13,040 nt of DNA from Betaproteobacteria bacterium. Lineage in GTDB: Bacteria; Pseudomonadota; Gammaproteobacteria; Burkholderiales; SG8-41. Positions 7,196 to 13,040 of the stretch are shown piece after piece. The notes below the pieces were generated by a model, which ran no database searches, was not told the origin of the DNA, and saw only the letters and a list, made by a program, of their open reading frames with translations. The stretch covers positions 1-13,040 of the forward strand of contig JACOVL010000062.1 of NCBI GenBank assembly GCA_016177355.1, given 5' to 3'. Position 1 is the first letter of the stretch. Every line of letters starts with the position of its first letter. A program made the position numbers and the translations under genes.

Positions 7196-7351
7196 ATGAC
7201 TCTATGCCCCATCGCCCTGGCAGTCGGGTGCAAGAAATGCCCGGCTTTCGCGGTCTGTCCGCTGAAAGGCGTCATCGGCGACTACAAGAAGGAAGAAGAA
7301 ACGCCACCGAAGCAGCCAGCCGACCCGGCAAAACGCGACGGGAAGCATTGA
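7196..7351 (+). CDS. Small four-cysteine protein (51 residues)
   Basis: A short gene with a strong ribosome site (TAGGAGAA, about seven bases before ATG). The product begins MTLCPIALAVGCKKCPAF and continues to VCPLKGVIGDY, then a charged, proline-rich tail (residues 31-51) that looks disordered. Cysteines at 4, 12, 15 and 21 (spacing C-x7-C-x2-C-x5-C), three of them next to proline or lysine, suggest a metal or iron-sulfur site or a thiol redox centre. I recall similar short proteins in proteobacterial genomes but know no assigned function. It lies 46 bases after the permease gene in an AT-richer gap and 55 bases before the OsmC gene, with which it is probably co-transcribed. It ends with TGA. 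Too short for most automatic gene-length cut-offs. Confidence 0.75.
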   Translation: MTLCPIALAVGCKKCPAFAVCPLKGVIGDYKKEEETPPKQPADPAKRDGKH

Positions 7352-7406
7352 TGCATGGAGAAACCGGGGCAGAGTAAGATTTTAGCCGCAAAGGAGGCGG
7401 GGCAGC

Positions 7407-7853
7407 ATGGGACAAGGCGAAATTCGGGGCTACACGGTGCAGGCGCGCTCGACCGACACGTTCGGACGGGTGCTGTGCAATGCCCGCGACCACCATTTTA
7501 TCGTCGACGGCCCGGTCCAGAACGGCTGCCCGGGCGAGGCCATAACCCCCGCTGAACTCTTCCTCGCCGGCGTCGCCGCCTGCGGGGTCGAGCTCCTGCA
7601 GGTCATCGCGAGGGAGCAGCAGCTTGCGCTGCCGGCGGTCAGCGTCGAGATTGCGGGCACGATCGATCGGGGCAACCCGGTGCGGCGGGACGTGACGGTC
7701 TTCAACGCGGTACACCTCCGCTTTCACCTCAATGGCGTGACGCAGGCGCAGAGCGCCGATCTCGTGGAGCGGTTCAAGGGCAGGTGACCGCTCTACGGCA
7801 GCGTCGCAGTTGCGACGCCTGATGTCCGGGTCGAGGTGAGCGCGACGGCGTAA
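7407..7853 (+). CDS. OsmC-family protein with predicted selenocysteine (in-frame TGA at 7785-7787)
   Basis: A cytoplasmic OsmC/Ohr-like protein, a family that reduces peroxides through two redox cysteines. Conventional reading stops at TGA 7785-7787 after 126 residues. Reading it as selenocysteine gives 148 residues ending at TAA 7851-7853. First conserved cysteine: Cys59 in TPAELFLAGVAACGVELLQ. The second conserved cysteine normally stands in a Cys-Pro motif near the C-terminus. Here the frame reads VERFKGR-TGA-PLYGSVAVATPDVRVEV, so the TGA takes that place (residue 127), and the 21 following codons give a normal family tail with 18 of 21 ending in G or C. A SECIS-like hairpin follows at 7801-7818. 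Start: ATG at 7407 with AAGGAGG nine bases upstream. Without selenocysteine machinery the gene would yield a protein lacking its second redox residue. Confidence 0.75.
7801..7818 (+). promoter_or_regulatory. Candidate bacterial SECIS element for the TGA at 7785
   Basis: GCGTCGC (7801-7807) pairs perfectly with GCGACGC (7812-7818), leaving the loop AGTT, with A-T able to close further. The lower stem may extend with C7799-A7800 against T7820-G7821 around a bulged C. The loop G (7809) is 21 bases after the last base of the TGA, inside the 16-37 base range described for bacterial SECIS elements. A G followed by U among the first loop bases is the SelB contact also found in the E. coli fdhF element. 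The hairpin lies in coding sequence, as bacterial SECIS elements do. Function is predicted, not shown. Confidence 0.65.
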
Positions 7854-7871
7854 GCCTCCGGGCTTACCGCC
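7847..7871. terminator. Hairpin spanning the convergent stop codons, candidate bidirectional terminator
   Basis: GTAAGCC (7850-7856) pairs with GGCTTAC (7861-7867) around a TCCG tetraloop, and GGC (7847-7849) with GCC (7869-7871) can extend it past a bulged C. Both arms contain a TAA stop: that of the selenocysteine-extended OsmC frame (7851-7853) and that of the minus-strand lipoprotein gene (7864-7866). There is no T-run on either side, so intrinsic termination would be weak, but its place at two convergent ends suggests mRNA 3'-end formation or protection. Confidence 0.5.
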
Positions 7872-8850
7872 GCGCGGCTTCAGCCAGCGCCTTCTCGACC
7901 GTCTCCACGATCTCCGCCTCGTAGGCGCGCACGAAACTCAGCCCCTGGTCGGTCGTGATGCGGTGCTTTTTCATGACCTCGCGCGGCGGGGGCTTCAACG
8001 CGTCCACGCGCTTGAAGAAGGCCATGGTCCGCGCGAGATCCCGGTCGTGCGCGTCGTACACGCTTTCGAACAACGGGTAGTGGCGGCTGTAGGTCATCTC
8101 GTTCGCCATGCCGACGTTGTTGAGCGACCCCCTCTTCCACCGGAGCGCCCGCTCCGCCCTGCTCAGAATTCTCGCCCGCTCCTTCAGCAGCGCGTCCGGT
8201 GAAATTTCCTTTTTCTCGTAGCGCGCGTAGTGCCCCGCGAGATCCTCGTAGAGGCCCTTGACCGTGCGGGTGCGCCCGGTCTCCACGCTGGCGTAGCGCT
8301 GGATCGCGATATTCTCGCGGCTCAGCAGTCCGTATTTCTCCGCGCTGAACGCCGCCATCCCCTTGTAGGCGATGAGGTTGCACAACGCCTCCTCGATGCC
8401 GTACGGGAACGCGAACTGCTCGTGGCAGTCCTCGTGGATCACGAGATAGATGAAGCGGTGCAGCGGCACGCCGAGCATCTCGGAAGTCACGGCCGCGCCG
8501 ACCTCGCCCAGCGCCTCGACCGTGCCGAAGTAGACGTCGGTGCCCTCGGCCACGGCGCGGCATTCCTGCTCCGACTCCACGTCGAGCCACCGGATCTCCG
8601 GATCCTCGTAGGAATACGGCAAGTAGAGGCGCGACACCCGGCCGCAGAAGGGGTAGCCGCCGTCTTCCTCGGAGAATTCGATGAAGGCTTCCGGGTCCTC
8701 GAAGCCGATCCGCCGCTCGAACACCCTGATCTCCTCGAGCAGCGGCTCCCATTCCTTCGGGATCTTCGCGTCCCGTACCAGGACGCAGCCCGCGACCACG
8801 GCCGCGAGCAGCGCGAGGGCGGCGAGCAGTACTGCAAGGCGGTTGGTCAC
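7864..8850 (-). CDS. Predicted lipoprotein with HExxH metallopeptidase-like motif
   Basis: A 328-residue envelope protein that I cannot assign to a named family. The N-terminus is a signal sequence (LAVLLAALALLAAVVAGC) with lipobox VAGC, so Cys22 would be lipidated. The middle holds IYLVIHEDCHEQFAFPYGIEEALCNLIAY. HEDCH (His139, Glu140, His143) is the HExxH zinc-peptidase signature, and Glu153 or Glu154 in GIEEALCNLIAY could be the third ligand or its support. The C-terminal half is helical and charged. I chose GTG at 8850 because it puts the signal directly at the start. A TTG at 8883 would add 11 residues. It stands alone, convergent with the OsmC gene. A surface or periplasmic peptidase is plausible but unproven, and the HExxH could be coincidental. 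Confidence 0.75.
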   Translation of the reverse strand: MTNRLAVLLAALALLAAVVAGCVLVRDAKIPKEWEPLLEEIRVFERRIGFEDPEAFIEFSEEDGGYPFCGRVSRLYLPYSYEDPEIRWLDVESEQECRAVAEGTDVYFGTVEALGEVGAAVTSEMLGVPLHRFIYLVIHEDCHEQFAFPYGIEEALCNLIAYKGMAAFSAEKYGLLSRENIAIQRYASVETGRTRTVKGLYEDLAGHYARYEKKEISPDALLKERARILSRAERALRWKRGSLNNVGMANEMTYSRHYPLFESVYDAHDRDLARTMAFFKRVDALKPPPREVMKKHRITTDQGLSFVRAYEAEIVETVEKALAEAARR

Positions 8851-8935
8851 GCGCTGGTTCTTTCTCCGTTGGCCCGCATCCAATAACGCCTGGACCCGGG
8901 CGCATGATGACAGTTCCGGGCGATCGCGGCTAATT

Positions 8936-8975
8936 CAAAAAAATCAAGGAAATAGCGGCATTTCCATGCTACAAT
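8936..8975 (+). promoter_or_regulatory. Candidate typA promoter: A-rich upstream element plus extended -10
   Basis: TGC-TACAAT at 8967-8975 is an extended -10 with one mismatch, followed by a GC-rich start region common in betaproteobacterial promoters. No good -35 hexamer lies 16-18 bases upstream, as is usual for extended -10 promoters. An A-tract at about 8937-8943, some 40-45 bases before the expected start near 8982, could act as an UP element. The predicted leader before typA is about 24 bases. Confidence 0.55.
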
Positions 8976-9005
8976 CGCGCCCCTTTGCGTAGAGAACACC
9001 GCCTC

Positions 9006-10835
<1,830 letters not shown>

Positions 10836-10846
10836 CGTCGAACCGG

Positions 10847-10870
10847 CGCCCGCTCAACCGCGCGCGGGCG
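10847..10870. terminator. GC-rich hairpin between convergent typA and aspA
   Basis: CGCCCGC (10847-10853) pairs perfectly with GCGGGCG (10864-10870) around a 10-base loop at the junction of the two convergent genes. A longer alternative pairs GCCGCCCGCG (10815-10824) with CGCGGGCGGC (10863-10872). Neither is followed by a T-run. Because both genes end in Ala/Arg/Pro-rich GC-rich codons, chance complementarity is possible. Confidence 0.3.
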
Positions 10871-12275
10871 GCACGTAGCGCGACCGGGTCAGCACTTCGG
10901 GCTTGAGGATCTCGTCAAGCTCGGCCTTGCTCAGGAGCTTCTTTTCCAGCACCAGCTCATAAACGCTCTTGCCGGTGGCGTGCGCTTCCTGCGCCACCTG
11001 GGTCGCCCGCTCGTATCCTATGTACGGATTGAGGGCGGTGACGATGCCGATGGAGTTCTCGACCAGCGCGCGCAAGTGCTCGCGGTTGGCGGTAATGCCC
11101 CTGACGCAACGTTCCCTGAGCATGGCGCAGCCGTTCCTCAAATGCATAAGGCTCTTGAACAGGCTGTGGGCGATGATGGGTTCGAAGGCGTTCAACTGCA
11201 GTTGCCCGGCTTCGGCCGCGAACGAGACCGTCACGTCGTTGCCGATCACCTCGAAAGCGATCTGGTTCACGACTTCCGGGATCACCGGGTTGATCTTGCC
11301 CGGCATGATGGAGGAACCGGCCTGCACCGCCGGCAGATTGATTTCGCCCAGGCCCGCGCGCGGACCGGATGAAAGCAGCCGCAGATCGTTGCAGCTCTTG
11401 GAGAGCTTGACCGCCACGCGCTTGAGCACCCCCGAGACCTGGACGAACGCCCCGGCATCCTGGGTGGCTTCGACCAGGTTGCCGGCGGTGACGAGCTCGA
11501 TGCCCGTGATGTCGGCAAGCTTGCGGCGGACCAGCGGCGCATAGTCCGGGTGCGCGGTGATGCCGGTTCCGATGGCCGTCGCTCCGAGGTTGATCTCGTG
11601 TATCAGCAGGCAGGCTTCCTTGAGCCGCTGCTCGTCCTCTTCCAGCATTACGGCATAGGTCGAGAATTCCTGCCCCAGCGTCATCGGCACCGCGTCCTGC
11701 AGCTGGGTGCGGCCCAGCTTGAGCACGCCGGCAAACTCCGCCGCTTTCTCCGCGAACGCCGCGCGCAGCTCGGCCATCTCGAAGGTCAGGCGGTGGATGC
11801 CGAGGTGCACCGCCACCTTGACCGCGGTGGGATAGACGTCGTTGGTGCTCTGACTCATGTTGACGTGCTCGACCGGATGCAGGTGCTGGTACTGTCCCTT
11901 CCCGCGCCCCATCAGCTCGAGCCCGCGATTGGCGATGACCTCGTTCGCGTTCATGTTGGTCGAGGTGCCCGCGCCGCCCTGGATCACATCCACCACGAAT
12001 TCCTCGTGCAGGCTGCCTTCGCGGATCTCCCCGCATGCCTTGACGATCGCCTGCGCTTTTTCGTCATCGAGCAGCTTCAGCTCGTTGTTGGCGAGAGCCG
12101 CCGCCTGTTTCACGCACGCCAGCGCGTTCACCAGATCGGGGTAATTCGAAATCGGGGTGCCCGTAATCCGGAAGTTCTCGAGCGCGCGCAGCGTTTGCAC
12201 GCCGTAATAGGCGTGCCCGGGCACGGCGCGCTCGCCGAGCAGGTCGTGTTCGTAACGCAAAGATTGTTGATTCAT
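10854..12275 (-). CDS. aspA: Aspartate ammonia-lyase (aspartase)
   Basis: A 473-residue cytoplasmic homotetrameric enzyme that converts L-aspartate to fumarate and ammonia, feeding amino-acid carbon into the TCA cycle. It carries the fumarase/aspartase signature GSSIMPGKINPVIPE, whose flexible SS-loop provides the catalytic serine. It also has GGAGTSTNMNANEV and HPVEHVNMSQSTND, the other conserved substrate-binding regions of the superfamily. The start RYEHDLLGERAVPGHAYYGVQT and the ending are typical of AspA rather than class II fumarase (usually about 465 residues with different N-terminal wording). The ATG at 12275 has GGAG seven bases upstream. It ends 19 bases from the convergent end of typA. 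Divergent 154-base gap to the GcvT-like gene. Confidence 0.94.
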   Translation of the reverse strand: MNQQSLRYEHDLLGERAVPGHAYYGVQTLRALENFRITGTPISNYPDLVNALACVKQAAALANNELKLLDDEKAQAIVKACGEIREGSLHEEFVVDVIQGGAGTSTNMNANEVIANRGLELMGRGKGQYQHLHPVEHVNMSQSTNDVYPTAVKVAVHLGIHRLTFEMAELRAAFAEKAAEFAGVLKLGRTQLQDAVPMTLGQEFSTYAVMLEEDEQRLKEACLLIHEINLGATAIGTGITAHPDYAPLVRRKLADITGIELVTAGNLVEATQDAGAFVQVSGVLKRVAVKLSKSCNDLRLLSSGPRAGLGEINLPAVQAGSSIMPGKINPVIPEVVNQIAFEVIGNDVTVSFAAEAGQLQLNAFEPIIAHSLFKSLMHLRNGCAMLRERCVRGITANREHLRALVENSIGIVTALNPYIGYERATQVAQEAHATGKSVYELVLEKKLLSKAELDEILKPEVLTRSRYVPPARG

Positions 12276-12325
12276 TGCGAATCTCCAGGTCAGGCGGAAC
12301 CGGGGGGCGGAGGCACAGGGGCATC

Positions 12326-12352
12326 ATGATACGAACCGCCGGCCGGGTTCAA
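12326..12352 (-). promoter_or_regulatory. Tentative aspA promoter
   Basis: On the minus strand TTGAAC (12347-12352) is followed after 15 bases by TATCAT (12326-12331, one mismatch to the -10). This would give a leader of about 45 bases. The spacer is short and the -35 matches only four positions. The -10 overlaps an 8-bp palindrome ATCATGAT (12323-12330). The rest of the divergent gap (12353-12429) is GC-rich with two copies of GGCATTG and no recognised site. Confidence 0.3.
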
Positions 12353-12429
12353 GACGTGACGCACAGCCGGCATTGCCCCCCGGCAAACGGCATTGTCGGG
12401 GTCCGGCCGTTCGCCGTATGCTGGATGGC

Positions 12430-13040
12430 ATGAATATGCCTTTCGACATGTCCCTCGTCCAGCGCGGCGCGCGGCTGCGCCGCAGCCCTTTCTTCGAGGC
12501 CACGCAGCGCCACGGCGCGAAGGGCTACACCGTCTACAACCACATGCTGTTCCCGATCAGCTTCGGCGATCTGGAAGAGGAGTACTGGCATCTCCTCAAC
12601 CACGTCACGCTGTGGGATGTCGCGGTCGAGCGCCAGGTCGAGATCACCGGCCCGGACGCCTTCGCCTTCACCAACCTGCTCACGCCGCGCGACCTCGCGC
12701 GCTGCGCCATCGGCCAGGGCAAGTACGTGGTCGTCACCGCCGAGGACGGCGGCATCATCAACGACCCGGTGCTGCTGCGCCTCGGCGAAAACCATTTCTG
12801 GCTCGCGCTCGCCGACTCGGACGTCCTGCTGTGGGCGCGCGGCGTGGCGCTCAACGCCGGAATGAGGGTGAAAATCGAGGAGCCCGACGTCTCCCCGCTG
12901 CAGATCCAGGGCCCCAAGGCGAAGAACGTCGTGCAGGCGCTGTTCGGCGACGCCGTGACGAAGCTGCGCTACTACTGGTTCCTGGAGACGAAGCTCGACG
13001 GCATCCCGGTCGTGGTCACGCGCACCGGCTGGACCGGCGA
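12430..13040 (+). CDS. GcvT-fold tetrahydrofolate-dependent methyltransferase, DmdA-like, N-terminal part
   Basis: The first 203 residues of a gene that runs off the right edge. Wording such as AKGYTVYNHMLFPISF, VTLWDVAVERQVEITGPDA, LTPRDLARC, GGIINDPVLLRL, FWLALADSD and VSPLQIQGPKAKNVV is that of the GcvT branch containing dimethylsulfoniopropionate demethylase (DmdA) and related aminomethyl- or O-demethylases. These move a methyl or aminomethyl group to tetrahydrofolate in the cytoplasm. Whether the substrate is DMSP, glycine-derived or an aromatic methyl ether is not decidable from half a protein outside a known pathway cluster. In-frame ATGs lie at 12418, 12430, 12436 and 12448. None has a strong ribosome site, and 12430 is a compromise. 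It is divergent from aspA. Confidence 0.8.
   Translation, partial: MNMPFDMSLVQRGARLRRSPFFEATQRHGAKGYTVYNHMLFPISFGDLEEEYWHLLNHVTLWDVAVERQVEITGPDAFAFTNLLTPRDLARCAIGQGKYVVVTAEDGGIINDPVLLRLGENHFWLALADSDVLLWARGVALNAGMRVKIEEPDVSPLQIQGPKAKNVVQALFGDAVTKLRYYWFLETKLDGIPVVVTRTGWTG

Noticed and set aside
7349..7351. TGA of the small four-cysteine gene as a second selenocysteine codon
   Set aside because: The frame after it leads into the ribosome site region of the OsmC gene, there is no SECIS-like stem nearby, and the tail before it already looks like a natural disordered end.
7785..7787. Plain stop or recent nonsense mutation in the OsmC gene
   Set aside because: Kept as the null hypothesis. It is less likely because the TGA sits exactly at the redox cysteine position, the downstream tail is intact, and a correctly spaced hairpin follows.
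8920..8927. GCGATCGC palindrome upstream of typA
   Set aside because: An 8-bp dyad is expected by chance in GC-rich DNA, and there is no repeat of it nearby to suggest a site family.

Overview
The window looks like chromosomal DNA of a GC-rich proteobacterium, probably a betaproteobacterium. The basis is the strong G/C bias at third codon positions, the TGC-TACAAT extended -10 before typA, and protein sequences that read as proteobacterial (TypA, AspA, ArgE, Dpp-type permeases, OsmC). Genes are densely packed on both strands. I see no rRNA, tRNA, insertion sequence, phage gene or CRISPR array. No gene-free stretch exceeds about 160 bases.

Layout. Positions 1-219 hold the C-terminal end of a polar amino-acid ABC transporter ATPase. 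Positions 239-1659 hold a three-gene minus-strand cluster: two small NTF2/SnoaL-like proteins and one glyoxalase/VOC-like protein. It is divergent from an ArsR-type repressor gene (1738-2430), and a perfect 12-bp palindrome lies between them. Positions 2427-3599 (minus) encode an ArgE-type M20 deacylase. It is divergent from a peptide-type ABC importer made of a periplasmic binding protein and two permeases (3647-7149). No ATPase gene for that importer is present here, and a hairpin/repeat element sits between the binding-protein and first permease genes. Positions 7196-7853 hold a 51-residue four-cysteine protein followed by an OsmC-family gene. Positions 7864-8850 (minus) encode a lipoprotein with an HExxH motif. 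Positions 9006-10835 encode the ribosome-associated GTPase TypA/BipA. Positions 10854-12275 (minus) encode aspartate ammonia-lyase. From 12430 to the right edge lies the start of a GcvT-fold protein resembling the DmdA branch.

The most interesting observation is in the OsmC gene. A conventional reading stops at a TGA at 7785-7787, giving 126 residues. The same frame continues for 21 codons to a TAA at 7851-7853, and that tail reads as the normal OsmC C-terminus. The TGA sits just before a proline, exactly where OsmC/Ohr proteins carry their second redox cysteine in a Cys-Pro motif. A 7-bp perfect hairpin with an AGUU apical loop lies at 7801-7818, with its loop G 21 bases after the TGA. This matches the geometry of a bacterial SECIS element. 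I therefore annotate the gene as a likely selenoprotein with Sec127. A second hairpin at 7847-7871 spans the distal TAA and the stop of the convergent gene, which supports the TAA as the true end. Sec-containing OsmC-like proteins have, from memory, been reported from marine metagenomes. The family is therefore probably not new, but standard gene callers would miss this one.

Functionally the window is a patchwork: nutrient uptake (amino-acid and peptide importers, ArgE-like deacylase, aspartase), a small regulated detoxification-like cluster, a thiol/selenol redox pair, and a stress translation GTPase. Selenocysteine insertion would need selA, selB, selC and selD elsewhere in the genome, which cannot be seen here.
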